NCBI GenBank assembly: GCA_018228705.1
Contig: CP073694.1
Coordinates: 3,038,001 to 3,102,000 of the forward strand
Length of the DNA: 64,000 bases
Direction: 5' to 3'
Source: Dysosmobacter sp. Marseille-Q4140
GTDB lineage: Bacteria > Bacillota > Clostridia > Oscillospirales > Oscillospiraceae
Part shown: positions 26,554 to 34,676 of the stretch, piece by piece
Position numbering within the stretch: position 1 is the stretch's first letter
Layout: every line of letters begins with the position of its first letter
Translations under genes and position numbers: made by a program
Notes under the pieces: generated by a model
The model's database searches: none
Told to the model about the DNA's origin: nothing
The model's input: the letters and a program-made list of their open reading frames with translations, nothing else

Positions 26554-28053
26554 CTGTTGACAAAGTAGCCCACCGGCGAAAACCATGGTAAAATGGAATC
26601 GGAGGTGGGGTGGATGCAACTGAAGCTGCACATGGTGACCATCGAGGACCTGGTGCCCCAGGAACACTTCCTTCGAAAATTGGAGGCGGCACTGGACCTT
26701 TCCTTCCTATATCGTGAGACGGAAAAGCTGTACAGCCGCCGGTACGGCCGGCCACCCATCGACCCGGTGATGCTGGTAAAGTACCTGCTGGTGGGATACC
26801 TGTACGGCATCCCGTCGGAGCGGCAGATCGAGCAGCGCATCCAGACCGATGTGGCCCTGCGGTGGTATCTGGGACTGGATCTGCTGGATCGGGTTCCGGA
26901 TCACAGCACCATCTCGCAGCTTCGCAGACGGAAACCATCCTTCCGGAAGGTGTTCCGGCGGCTGTTTGAGGAAGTGGTGGAGCAGTGCGTGAGCAAAGGT
27001 CTGGCAAGCGGGCGGCTGGTGGCGACGGACTCCACCCACGTGAAGGCAAACGCGTCCCCGGCCTCGGAGCACCTGGTGGAGGCGGTGCAGAAGCCGGGGG
27101 CGTATTGGGAGCGGCTGGACGCGTATGAGGAAGAAGCGCTGGAGGAACTGGACCGGAGGACCCAGGCGGGAAAGACGGGCAGGAAACGGAGACAGAAGGG
27201 ACGGAGCAGGCAGGTCAAAAGCCCTCTTCGGTACGACCGGAAATGGGCCAGCCGCACGGATCCGGAGTCGGGGCACTTGAACCGTCCCGGAAAGCCAAAG
27301 GGGCCCCATTATCTGTCTCATCAGACGGTGGACTGCGATCACGGCATCATCCTGGATGTGGCGGTGACCTCCGGGGAAGTGAACGACGCGGTGCCATATC
27401 TGAGGCAGATCGAGCATATCCATCGGGAGATCCTCCCCGTCCGGGCGGCCGTGGCGGATGCGGCCTACGATCTTCCGCTGTTCCACCGGGTGCTGCGGGA
27501 CCACGGCATCCGCTTTTATGTCCGGCCCATGCCCCGCTCCGCGGCGGCCCTGGGCGGAGCTCCCGGGTCTCCCTTTCTCTACGATGAGGAGAACGATCTC
27601 TATACCTGTCCCGGCGGAAAGGCGCTGCGGCTGCGGAACCTCAACCGCAGCGTGGGCGGACTGCACTGGGTGTATTTCGCGGACAGGAGCGACTGCGCCG
27701 CCTGTCCCTTGAAAGAGCAATGCGTGGGAAAGGGACGGGCCAAACGCCTGGAACGCAGCTACTTCTGGAGAGAGATCCGGGAGGATCTGAGGGAGTTGGA
27801 CAGCCCGACGTACCAGAGGGCCTTGCGCAAGCGGCAGATCTGGAGCGAGGGGACTTTTGCAGCACAGAAGTGGGGGCACAGGTTGGGGCGGCTCCTGCGG
27901 CGAGGACGAGAGGCAGCGGAAGACCACTGCCTCTTGTCAGCGACCGCATTGAACCTGAAGCGGATGATCAAATGGACCGTGTGACGCCGTGAGGCGTCTT
28001 TTTTGCTATCACTGCCTGCTTCCGTTGCTCTGGGGGATCTACTTTGTCAACAG
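26554..28053 (+). mobile_element. IS1182-type insertion sequence (about 1500 bp)
   Basis: Perfect 15-bp terminal inverted repeats CTGTTGACAAAGTAG (26554-26568) and its complement (28039-28053) enclose one transposase gene. The flanks (CGAT on the left, GTCG on the right) show no direct target duplication. It lies between the decayed sigma cassette and the GntR gene. Confidence 0.92.
26614..27984 (+). CDS. IS1182-family transposase
   Basis: 456 aa. The N-terminal DUF772-like part (about 1-110, with LVPQEHFLRKLE and the ADR-like PVMLVKYLLVGYLYG) precedes a DDE catalytic domain. The first Asp lies in VATDSTHVKANAS, the second in AVADAAYD, and the Glu in the later SEGTFAAQKWGH block. A Cys-rich insert (CAACPLKEQC) is typical of the family. 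Full length, with no break. ATG 26614 is preferred over ATG 26593 because GGAGGTG lies 6 bases upstream and the family begins MQL. Confidence 0.95.
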   Translation: MQLKLHMVTIEDLVPQEHFLRKLEAALDLSFLYRETEKLYSRRYGRPPIDPVMLVKYLLVGYLYGIPSERQIEQRIQTDVALRWYLGLDLLDRVPDHSTISQLRRRKPSFRKVFRRLFEEVVEQCVSKGLASGRLVATDSTHVKANASPASEHLVEAVQKPGAYWERLDAYEEEALEELDRRTQAGKTGRKRRQKGRSRQVKSPLRYDRKWASRTDPESGHLNRPGKPKGPHYLSHQTVDCDHGIILDVAVTSGEVNDAVPYLRQIEHIHREILPVRAAVADAAYDLPLFHRVLRDHGIRFYVRPMPRSAAALGGAPGSPFLYDEENDLYTCPGGKALRLRNLNRSVGGLHWVYFADRSDCAACPLKEQCVGKGRAKRLERSYFWREIREDLRELDSPTYQRALRKRQIWSEGTFAAQKWGHRLGRLLRRGREAAEDHCLLSATALNLKRMIKWTV

Positions 28054-28056
28054 GTC

Positions 28057-28089
28057 GAAAAAAAGAGACACGACGAAAGTCGTGTCTCT
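28057..28089 (-). terminator. Terminator of the GntR gene
   Basis: An 11-bp stem AGAGACACGAC/GTCGTGTCTCT with a GAAA loop. On the minus strand it is followed by seven T residues (28057-28063). It abuts the right end of the IS. Confidence 0.9.
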
Positions 28090-28122
28090 TTCCATGTCTT
28101 TCTTGGCCGCTCCGGCATATTT

Positions 28123-28851
28123 TCAAGCGTCCTGAGCGGGGGAGGGATACTGGGCGCGGAACAGGTCCACCACGGCGTCCGCACAGCGGCCGGCCTCCGC
28201 CACATCGCCGGCCACCACGGCCTGGAAGATGCGGTTGTGGCTCTCGTAGATCTTCCGGTTCAGCTCCGCCCGCTGCTGACGGGAGGCCGTGCGTACGGAG
28301 CGCTCCACCCGCTCGGTGGCCAGGAGGATGACGGCGTCGTTGACCAGAATGGCCAGGCGGTTGTGGCTGGCCGCCGCCAGGGCATGGTGGAAGTCGATGT
28401 CGTGCTGCAAAAAGGCGTCGTCATTTTCGATGCTGGCCTTCACCCGTTCCAGGGCCTCCGCCATGGCCCGGATGTCCGCCTCCGTACGGTGGAGGGCGGC
28501 GAAACGGGCACAGCCGAAATCATTGAGATAGCGGTACTCCGTCAGCTCCCGCAGGTCCAGGTCTCCGCTGGAGAGGTACTTTTTCAAAGGGGCGGAGAGC
28601 ATGTCGATGGAGATGCCCTGGATGATGGCGCCGCCGGCGCTGCCCACCTCAATGGTGATGAGCCCGTCCTGCTGGAGCATCCGCAGGGCCTCCCGGATGA
28701 TGTGGCGGCTGCGCTGGAACTGCTCGGCCAGGACCCGCTCGGAGGGCAGCCGGTCTCCCGGCTTCAGCTTTCCGCTGACGATCCGCTGGTAGATCTGGTC
28801 ATAGATCACGTCGGGCGCCTTCTGGGTCTGCGCCGGAGAGAATGCCTGCAT
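28123..28851 (-). CDS. GntR/FadR family transcriptional regulator (FCD type)
   Basis: 242 aa. The N-terminal winged helix (about 15-80) has IYDQIYQRIVSGKLKPGDRLPSE and SRHIIREALRMLQQDGL. The FCD effector domain (about 100-235) carries the metal/ligand residues seen as DIDFHHALAAASHNR and later SHNRIFQAVVAGD. Such regulators respond to small organic acids or sugar acids. It is divergent from the SDR gene, whose start region contains a TGGT-N3-ACCA site, the known FadR-subfamily pattern. ATG 28851 gives the normal N-terminus. Confidence 0.92.
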   Translation of the reverse strand: MQAFSPAQTQKAPDVIYDQIYQRIVSGKLKPGDRLPSERVLAEQFQRSRHIIREALRMLQQDGLITIEVGSAGGAIIQGISIDMLSAPLKKYLSSGDLDLRELTEYRYLNDFGCARFAALHRTEADIRAMAEALERVKASIENDDAFLQHDIDFHHALAAASHNRLAILVNDAVILLATERVERSVRTASRQQRAELNRKIYESHNRIFQAVVAGDVAEAGRCADAVVDLFRAQYPSPAQDA

Positions 28852-29010
28852 GTCCGTATCCGCTACCCCCTGTCTCCGTCGTTTTTCTTGTAATGTACCA
28901 TGTTTTCCAAACCCCGTCAAGGCGCGGCGGAAGGGGCGGACGCCGGGAGCTCGCACCGGATCTTCGTGATTTTGTGCAGAAAACACGACGGAAATCATGG
29001 ATTCTGCGCA

Positions 29011-29039
29011 TTGACAGGGAAACGATGTTGGACTACTAT
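29011..29039 (+). promoter_or_regulatory. Promoter of the SDR gene
   Basis: TTGACA (29011-29016), 17 bp, TACTAT (29034-29039). The expected start is near 29046, directly at the operator. Confidence 0.8.
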
Positions 29040-29046
29040 TTTGTCA

Positions 29047-29061
29047 AATGGTTCAACCATT
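29047..29061. promoter_or_regulatory. GntR/FadR-type operator
   Basis: AATGGTT-C-AACCATT, a perfect palindrome whose core TGGT-TCA-ACCA matches the TGGT-N3-ACCA pattern of FadR-subfamily GntR proteins. It sits at the predicted transcription start, so binding would block initiation. Confidence 0.82.
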
Positions 29062-29088
29062 CAATCAAAAAGAAAGCGAGGCATCAGT

Positions 29089-29841
29089 ATGGATCTTTGC
29101 GGCGTGTCCTTTGCCGGAAAGACCGGGATCATTACCGGCGGGGCCCAGGGGATCGGAAAGGCGATCGCCAGACAGTTCGTGGACCTGGGCGGAAAGGCGG
29201 TCATCGTGGATATCAATCCCGAGACGGCAAAAAAGACCTGCGAGGAGCTGGGAAACGCGGTGTATTACACGGTGGATCTGGGCGATGCCGAGCAGGTGAC
29301 CCGGGTGTTCGGACAGATCGTGGAGGAGCAGCGGGTGGACGTCCTCATCAACAACGCGGGCATCGTCAGTGTGGCGGACTTCGATCAGCTGACCCTGGCG
29401 GAGTGGAACCGGGTCATCGCCATCGACCTGACCGCCGTGTTCCTGGCCAGCCAGATCCTCTTCCGCCACATGGCGCAAAACGGCGGCGGACGGATCGTCA
29501 ACGTGGCCTCCATCGCCGCCAAGGTGGGCGGCGGCTACCTGGGGACTGCGGCCTACGCTGCCGCCAAGGCGGGCGTGATCTCCCTGACCAAGAGCATCGC
29601 CAAGGCGGGCTCCGGCAAGAACATCTACTGCAACAGCCTCTGCCCGGCCTATACCAAGACGCCCCTGGTCAGCATCCTGACGGAGGAAAAGGAGCAGAGA
29701 GTCCTGGAGGCCATGTCCCTCCACCGGCCGGCGGCTCCGGAGGAGGTGGCCTCCGCGGTGCTGTTCCTGGCCTCCGACGCGGCCAGCTTCATCCAGGGAG
29801 AAAATCTCAACTGTGACGGCGGTATGCTGATGAACGGCTGA
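29089..29841 (+). CDS. Short-chain dehydrogenase/reductase
   Basis: 250 aa, classical SDR length. It is an NAD(P)-dependent alcohol/ketone oxidoreductase, cytoplasmic. The cofactor loop is TGGAQGIGKAIA (about 16-27), NNAG lies near residue 87, the catalytic Ser is in VNVASIAAK and the YxxxK pair in AAYAAAKAG. An acidic residue at the end of the second strand (VIVDINPE) suggests NAD preference. It resembles sugar-acid or 3-oxoacyl reductases, but the substrate is unknown. Regulation by the divergent GntR protein is strongly suggested by the operator. Confidence 0.93.
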   Translation: MDLCGVSFAGKTGIITGGAQGIGKAIARQFVDLGGKAVIVDINPETAKKTCEELGNAVYYTVDLGDAEQVTRVFGQIVEEQRVDVLINNAGIVSVADFDQLTLAEWNRVIAIDLTAVFLASQILFRHMAQNGGGRIVNVASIAAKVGGGYLGTAAYAAAKAGVISLTKSIAKAGSGKNIYCNSLCPAYTKTPLVSILTEEKEQRVLEAMSLHRPAAPEEVASAVLFLASDAASFIQGENLNCDGGMLMNG

Positions 29842-29858
29842 GACCATACATGCAATGA

Positions 29859-29896
29859 CCCCTCCCCGCACCGGCCAGAGTGCGGGGAGGGGTTTC
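29859..29896 (+). terminator. Terminator after the SDR gene
   Basis: A 13-bp perfect stem CCCCTCCCCGCAC/GTGCGGGGAGGGG (29859-29871, 29880-29892) followed by TTTC. Confidence 0.8.
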
Positions 29897-29942
29897 ATTC
29901 TGCCGGGACAGGAGCCGCCGAAGGAGCCGCGGCTTCGGGCGT

Positions 29943-30719
29943 TCAGCGCCCGGGACGGAGGGGAAACAGATCGTCCAGCAGGTCCCGGACCTCGGGAAAC
30001 ATCAAAAAGGCGGCGGCGTAGCCCAGAGCGGTGCCGGTCTGCAATTTCTTCCGGATGGTCCCGGCGTCGTCAAAGAGGACGAAATGGGTCTGCCCCTCGT
30101 GGGTGTAGGTGAAGTACCGGGCGCACAGCTCCTGGGAGAAGAACACCGCCGGGTCCTCCCGTTCTGTCAGGGCCTGGAATTCCTCCGCCGTCAGAGGCCG
30201 GCCCTCACCGGTCCGGGCGGGGAGGGTGAAGTCCATCCGCAGCCGCTGTACGTCCAGAGCCAGCTTCCCGGCGCCGCCGGCGGCGGAGGCCGCCTCCCGC
30301 AGCCGCTGGGCGAAGTCCCCGCCGGAGAGGGCCGTGCAGATCAGCGTCACGGCGCCGGGCACCGCCGGGCCATACTCCTCCGGCACATACAGCGTGCGGC
30401 GGGTCTGGGTCAGGACCGCGGCCAGCTGCCGGGCGAAGGCCAGGCGGTCGGGGGAGCGGGACTGAAAGTCCAGCAGCACGCCGGTATAGCCCCGGCGGCC
30501 GCACTCCCGGACCGCCGCAGCGGAGAGCTTTTCCGGGTCGTCGATGGGCGGCGCGTCCTGGTCGGTGACGGCCAGCAGACCGCCCCTGGCCTGGAGCAGC
30601 ACGCTCTGGCGCAGCAGCACAGAGCCCTCTCCCACCCGGTAGGCCACATGGGCCAGGTTCCGGCAGTGGCGGGCGGCCTCCTGGAGCTGTCCCGGCGTGA
30701 CGGCGAGATACACCTGCAA
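29943..30719 (-). CDS. Conserved hypothetical protein, possible TIM-barrel fold
   Basis: 258 aa, cytoplasmic, with no signal peptide or membrane segment. Alternating strands and helices, with GYTGVLLDFQSRSPD (about 77-91) and LYVPEEYG, recall the barrel of family-18-like glycoside hydrolases and spore-germination YaaH proteins, but the catalytic DxxDxDxE is not seen, so this is only a fold-level guess. Divergent from the YqeG gene. Confidence 0.7.
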   Translation of the reverse strand: MQVYLAVTPGQLQEAARHCRNLAHVAYRVGEGSVLLRQSVLLQARGGLLAVTDQDAPPIDDPEKLSAAAVRECGRRGYTGVLLDFQSRSPDRLAFARQLAAVLTQTRRTLYVPEEYGPAVPGAVTLICTALSGGDFAQRLREAASAAGGAGKLALDVQRLRMDFTLPARTGEGRPLTAEEFQALTEREDPAVFFSQELCARYFTYTHEGQTHFVLFDDAGTIRKKLQTGTALGYAAAFLMFPEVRDLLDDLFPLRPGR

Positions 30720-30732
30720 ACGATCTCCCCCC

Positions 30733-30761
30733 TTGTGGTTTTTCCGCGAAGCTGGTATACT
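30733..30761 (+). promoter_or_regulatory. Promoter of the yqeG gene
   Basis: TTGTGG (30733-30738), 17 bp, TATACT (30756-30761), 31 bases before the start codon. Confidence 0.72.
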
Positions 30762-30792
30762 ACAAGCAGAGTATGCGATGAAGGAGCCGCCT

Positions 30793-31326
30793 ATGCCCGT
30801 TTCTCTGATCCCGGACCATCTGTTCGACCGCTATGACCAGGTCGATCCCGCCTGGCTGTCCCGGCAGGGGATCACCCTGCTGCTCAGCGATCTGGATTTC
30901 ACCCTGGCGCCCAAGTCCGTCCGCCGGCCGGACAAGGCCCTGCGGACCTGGATCGCAGCCCTGGAGGCGGAGGGGATCGATTTCATGATCGTCTCCAACA
31001 ACCGCTCCGGCCGCCGGGTGACGGAGTTCTGCGCCGAGCTGGGGGTGCCCTATCAGGGCCACGCCCGCAAGCCCAGCCCCAAGGGACTGGAGGCCGCCAT
31101 GCGCAGGGCCGGGGCAGATCGGCGCCGCACTGCCATGCTGGGGGACAAGCTGCTGACCGATATGCTGGCCGCCAACCGCTGCGGCGTTCTGGCGCTGATG
31201 GTGGAGCCTGCCGGCGGCGCCGTGACGGCCTGGCAGAAGGTGCTTCACGCCCTCCAGGCTCCCTTCAAGGCCGTCTGCCGCCGCCGGATGGAAAAAAGCG
31301 GCGGAAAAAATCGGGAGAACCGCTGA
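30793..31326 (+). CDS. yqeG: YqeG family HAD IIIA-type phosphatase
   Basis: 177 aa. The HAD motif I is present as SDLDFTLAP (Asp nucleophile and second Asp, with D-F-T in place of the more usual D-N-T). Motif II is IVSNN, and motif III/IV is KPSPKGLEAAMRRAG with LGDKLLTDMLAAN. Homologues (YqeG, yeast Gep4) dephosphorylate phosphatidylglycerophosphate, which fits the cardiolipin synthase at 36263 but is not proven here. ATG 30793 was chosen for AAGGAG 7 bases upstream. Confidence 0.9.
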   Translation: MPVSLIPDHLFDRYDQVDPAWLSRQGITLLLSDLDFTLAPKSVRRPDKALRTWIAALEAEGIDFMIVSNNRSGRRVTEFCAELGVPYQGHARKPSPKGLEAAMRRAGADRRRTAMLGDKLLTDMLAANRCGVLALMVEPAGGAVTAWQKVLHALQAPFKAVCRRRMEKSGGKNRENR

Positions 31327-31333
31327 AAAATAC

Positions 31334-31362
31334 TTGCAATAGCGGACAACATAGGATAAAAT
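31334..31362 (+). promoter_or_regulatory. Promoter of efp
   Basis: TTGCAA (31334-31339), 17 bp, TAAAAT (31357-31362). The leader to 31451 contains a hairpin with GAGAAAA/TTTTCTC arms (31396-31426). Confidence 0.7.
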
Positions 31363-31451
31363 ATCTACGGTATTTTGTAGAACGATCAAAAAACAGAGAA
31401 AATGTCCTCCCGCAGGTCGTTTTCTCGTAGATTTGTGAGGAGGAAAAATCA

Positions 31452-32021
31452 ATGCCTACTATTACTGCCGGCGATTTTCGCAAGGGTATGATCTTTGAGA
31501 TGGACGGAAAGCCCATGCTGGTCGTGGATTTCCAGCACGTCAAGCCCGGCAAGGGCGCCGCGTTTGTGCGCACCAAGTACAAGAACGTCATCTCCGGTAC
31601 CATCCGTGAGGAGTCCTTCAACCCCAGCGCCAAGTTTGAGCAGGTGGCTGTGGAGCGGAAGAACGCCGAGTACAGCTACAATGACGGCGATCTGTACTAC
31701 TTCATGGATCCCGAGACCTTTGACATGGTCCCCCTGAACAAGGACGTGCTGGGCGACGCCTTCCAGTTCGTCAAGGAGAACACCATGTGCTCTCTGCTCA
31801 GCTACAAGGGCAGCGTGTTCACCGTGGAAGTGCCCAACTTCGTGGACCTGGTGGTCACCGAGACCGAGCCCGGCGTGAAGGGCGACACCGCCACCAACGT
31901 CACCAAGTCTGCCATCCTGGAGACCGGCGCCGAGATCAAGGTGCCCATCTTCATCAACGAGGGCGAGAAGATCCAGATCGACACCCGTACCGGCGAGTAT
32001 CTGGGCCGCAGCAAGGAGTAA
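31452..32021 (+). CDS. efp: Translation elongation factor P
   Basis: 189 aa, three beta-barrel domains as in all EF-P. It binds between the ribosomal P and E sites and relieves stalling at polyproline. Domain I holds the tip loop KPGKGAAFVR (about residues 31-41), where the Lys at the loop apex is the contact/modification position. Domain II/III has the EVPNFVDL and the conserved GEKIQIDTRTGEYLGR end. It is a single gene with promoter and terminator. Several proteins here carry Pro-rich linkers (oad subunits) that would need it. Confidence 0.97.
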   Translation: MPTITAGDFRKGMIFEMDGKPMLVVDFQHVKPGKGAAFVRTKYKNVISGTIREESFNPSAKFEQVAVERKNAEYSYNDGDLYYFMDPETFDMVPLNKDVLGDAFQFVKENTMCSLLSYKGSVFTVEVPNFVDLVVTETEPGVKGDTATNVTKSAILETGAEIKVPIFINEGEKIQIDTRTGEYLGRSKE

Positions 32022-32027
32022 TGTAAA

Positions 32028-32053
32028 AAAGGGGGGACTTTCGTCCCCCCTTT
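32028..32053 (+). terminator. Terminator after efp
   Basis: An 11-bp perfect stem AAAGGGGGGAC/GTCCCCCCTTT with a 4-base loop. Confidence 0.88.
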
Positions 32054-32107
32054 CCCACACCGCAGGCGAAGTGCCTGCAAAGCTTGAATATGAAAGGAGC
32101 TACCGCT

Positions 32108-32566
32108 ATGGAAATCACTGAGAAGGTCGCTTATATCAAGGGCCTGGCCGAGGGCATGGAGCTGGATACCGATAAGAAGATCGGCAAGCTGCTCTCCGCC
32201 ATCATCGACGTGCTGGACGATATGGCCCTGGAGATCGAGGATCTCAAGGACGCTCAGGAGGAGCTGGGCGACGGTCTGGACGCCGTCAGCGACGATCTGG
32301 AGGACGTGGAGGACGTGGTCTTCGGCGAGGATGACGAGGACGACGAGGATGAGGACGACGAGGATGAGGACGACTACGAGTACGACGAGCTGGATGAGGA
32401 CGAGGACTGCTACGCCACCACCTGCCCCACCTGCGAGGAGACCATCTACTTCGACGAGTCCGTGCTGGAGGACGGCCAGGTGATCTGCCCCAACTGCGGC
32501 GAGAAGCTGGAGTTCGATCTGACCGGCATGGAGGAAGAGACCCAGGAGCCCGAGGACGAGGAATAA
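32108..32566 (+). CDS. Acidic zinc-ribbon protein (CD1247-like N-terminus)
   Basis: 152 aa. The N-terminal roughly 65 residues form a helical domain (EKVAYIKGLAEGMELD...) as in clostridial CD1247-type proteins. A run of about 35 residues that is nearly all Asp/Glu follows (about 68-100). The C-terminus holds a zinc ribbon with two CxxC knuckles, CPTCEE and CPNCGE. Function unknown. The acidic stretch may bind basic partners such as ribosomal proteins (guess). RBS GAAAGGAG precedes ATG 32108; a terminator follows. Confidence 0.85.
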   Translation: MEITEKVAYIKGLAEGMELDTDKKIGKLLSAIIDVLDDMALEIEDLKDAQEELGDGLDAVSDDLEDVEDVVFGEDDEDDEDEDDEDEDDYEYDELDEDEDCYATTCPTCEETIYFDESVLEDGQVICPNCGEKLEFDLTGMEEETQEPEDEE

Positions 32567-32579
32567 TCCGGAAACCATC

Positions 32580-32612
32580 AGCGGCGGCGCCTTTCGGCGC
32601 CGCCGCTTTTTT
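32580..32612 (+). terminator. Terminator after the acidic zinc-ribbon gene
   Basis: A 12-bp perfect stem AGCGGCGGCGCC/GGCGCCGCCGCT with a TTTC loop, then T residues. Confidence 0.92.
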
Positions 32613-32638
32613 GCGTTTGCTGACTGCTAAATGTGGGG

Positions 32639-33646
32639 TTACCTCTGCGGTTCGCCGGAGAGCCACGGACTGAAATCCGTCCGGCGGAAGGCCTTCATCT
32701 CCGCCGCCAGGTCCGTGTCCCACCGGGAGACCCGGCCCGCGCCGGCGGCCAGGGGGTCGATCCACCGCAGCTTTGCCGCCACCTGGTACCACTCGCCTCC
32801 AGCCGGCCGCTCCGCCGCCCGGCGCAGCCGGGCAAAGGACCGGAACCGGCTCCACAACGGCCCGCAGACCGGGTCGGCCAGGAGCTTGGCGATGACCTGC
32901 GGCTCCGTGGCCATCAGGTCCGCCGGATCCAGTACGCCCCGGTCCAGGGCACGGCGCAGCAGCCGCGCCAGTGCCTCCATGGCGAAGCGGTCCTCGTCGG
33001 CCACATACACCCGGGCGCAGTTCAGCGCCGCCGCCGTGAAAGCGGAGGCGACCGACCGGGTGCGGAAGGCCAGCTCCGGCGCGCCGTCCTCATTGGGGAT
33101 CACGGTCAGGTCCCGGTACAGGGCCCGGGCACGGTTCATGGAGAGAAAGCCGTAGTTCACGGCGTTGCCCAGGGTATACTCCAGCCGGTCCGCCGAGAGG
33201 CGGGGGGCGTCGTTGTCGGCGACGGGGTAGCGGTGGTAGTCGCAGACCTGCTCGAGTGTGAGACCGTAGGCCGCCAGTACCCGGCAGATCTCCGGAGAGG
33301 CGGCGATCAGGGCGGCGGTGCCATGCTCCGTGGCGGTCTGGGTCAGGTGGTCGCCCCGGAGAAAGTCCACCACATGGGCGAACACCGGAGTGGAGATATC
33401 GTGGAGCAGACCGGCCGCCGCCTGGGCAGCGTCATGGGTAAAGTGCCAGACGATGAGTCCCACCCCCACGCTGTGGCGGAACCGGGAGTAGGGGGCGAGA
33501 TGGCGGAACCGGGGGAAGTCCGTGTACTCGCAGCCGCAGTTCATCCCCACCTGGCGCAGCCGCGCCATGGGCGGCGTGGCCGACAGGTGCCGCAGCACCG
33601 GCGGGATCCGGGGGTGGTAGATGGGCCACAGGCCCGGCTCCTCCAT
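32639..33646 (-). CDS. HD-domain phosphohydrolase
   Basis: 335 aa. The HD fold is marked by RFRHSVGVG (first metal His), AAGLLHDIS (HD pair) and a further His/Asp in AHVVDFLRGD. HD proteins hydrolyse phosphate esters such as dNTPs or (p)ppGpp; the N-terminal arrangement (HPRIPPVLRHL, RLRQVGM) resembles the dGTPase/SAMHD1-like group, without proof of substrate. ATG 33646 overlaps the stop of coaW (TGATG), indicating coupled translation with the pantothenate kinase. Confidence 0.85.
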   Translation of the reverse strand: MEEPGLWPIYHPRIPPVLRHLSATPPMARLRQVGMNCGCEYTDFPRFRHLAPYSRFRHSVGVGLIVWHFTHDAAQAAAGLLHDISTPVFAHVVDFLRGDHLTQTATEHGTAALIAASPEICRVLAAYGLTLEQVCDYHRYPVADNDAPRLSADRLEYTLGNAVNYGFLSMNRARALYRDLTVIPNEDGAPELAFRTRSVASAFTAAALNCARVYVADEDRFAMEALARLLRRALDRGVLDPADLMATEPQVIAKLLADPVCGPLWSRFRSFARLRRAAERPAGGEWYQVAAKLRWIDPLAAGAGRVSRWDTDLAAEMKAFRRTDFSPWLSGEPQR

Positions 33647-34482
33647 CACTCCACCGCCTTTTTCCGCAGGCTGCACAGCCCCGCGCCGATGGCGGTGGCA
33701 AAGGTGGCGTTTTCGGGAATGATATAGCGGAAGCCATAGAGCTTTTCAAAGAGCTGAAAGTTGGTCTCCGCCTGGGGCAGGGTGGTCATGGAGCCGATGA
33801 GGACCACCGTATCGGCCCCGCTGCTCTGACAGGCCAGCACCGTCATGGTGCCGATGGCCTGGAGTACCAGGTTCACCACCCCTGCCGCCAGGTCCGCCGG
33901 GGAGGCGTCCTCGGCCAGGTTGCCGAAGTTGGCGGCGGTCATGTCGGGGTGGAGGCTGTCGGCGGCGGATTTGGAGATATCGGCGATGGTCAGGTCTACC
34001 TGCTTGAGATTGCCGCACTCCGCCAGGCGCTTGATCTGGCCGAAGCGCTCCATGCCCACCAGCTTGTGGCACAGCCCGCCCAGAGTGCCGCCGCCGATGC
34101 CGCTGCCGCACAGATGGCGCACGCCCTCCGGTCCCGCGTGGAGGAAGGCGGTGCCGGTGCCCATGGTGACCACCACCGCCGAGGACTGGCCCGACAGGGC
34201 CAGGGCGCCGGTGCCGCTGGCGGAAAACTCGTCCACCTTATAGGTGGGCAGGCCGTAGATGTCTCCCTCCACATAGGACGCGCCCACGCCGGTCAGCACT
34301 ACCCGCTTGACATCCGACAGGGCCAGGCGGTTGCTGGTGAGGTAGTTGCCCAGGGCACCGTACAGACTGGTGACCTGGTCCTCGGCCCGGACCCGCAGCA
34401 TGGACAGCACGTTCCCCCGGGTGTCCAGCCCCACGATCTTGGTGGTGGAGCCGCCGATGTCAATGCCTAAAATCACATCCAT
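33646..34482 (-). CDS. coaW: Type II pantothenate kinase
   Basis: 278 aa. It phosphorylates pantothenate, the first step of CoA synthesis, in the cytoplasm. The ASKHA phosphate-1 loop is IDIGGSTTKIVG (residues 7-18), the catalytic Glu lies in the TYKVDEFSASGTGAL region (about 80-95), the second phosphate loop is VVTMGTGTAFL, and the adenosine motif includes GSGIGGGTLGGL. Length and motifs match the eukaryotic/staphylococcal type that resists CoA feedback. The downstream HD gene is translationally coupled. Confidence 0.93.
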   Translation of the reverse strand: MDVILGIDIGGSTTKIVGLDTRGNVLSMLRVRAEDQVTSLYGALGNYLTSNRLALSDVKRVVLTGVGASYVEGDIYGLPTYKVDEFSASGTGALALSGQSSAVVVTMGTGTAFLHAGPEGVRHLCGSGIGGGTLGGLCHKLVGMERFGQIKRLAECGNLKQVDLTIADISKSAADSLHPDMTAANFGNLAEDASPADLAAGVVNLVLQAIGTMTVLACQSSGADTVVLIGSMTTLPQAETNFQLFEKLYGFRYIIPENATFATAIGAGLCSLRKKAVE

Positions 34483-34601
34483 GATGAAATTCCCATCCTT
34501 CCGGCGGCTGTACCGCCTGTTGCTGCTCTCATCATAGGGGAGGGGAGAGGGCTTGTCAACGGGAAATTGATAAATTTTTGACGAGTTTTTTGGGAAAAGC
34601 G

Positions 34602-34630
34602 TTGCAATTCCCGCCCCGTCCGCTTATAAT
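34602..34630 (+). promoter_or_regulatory. Promoter of pncB
   Basis: TTGCAA (34602-34607), 17 bp, TATAAT (34625-34630). Confidence 0.8.
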
Positions 34631-34676
34631 CGAGAAAACAGCATCCCCATCACTGAAGAAATTCGAGGTGCGTACC

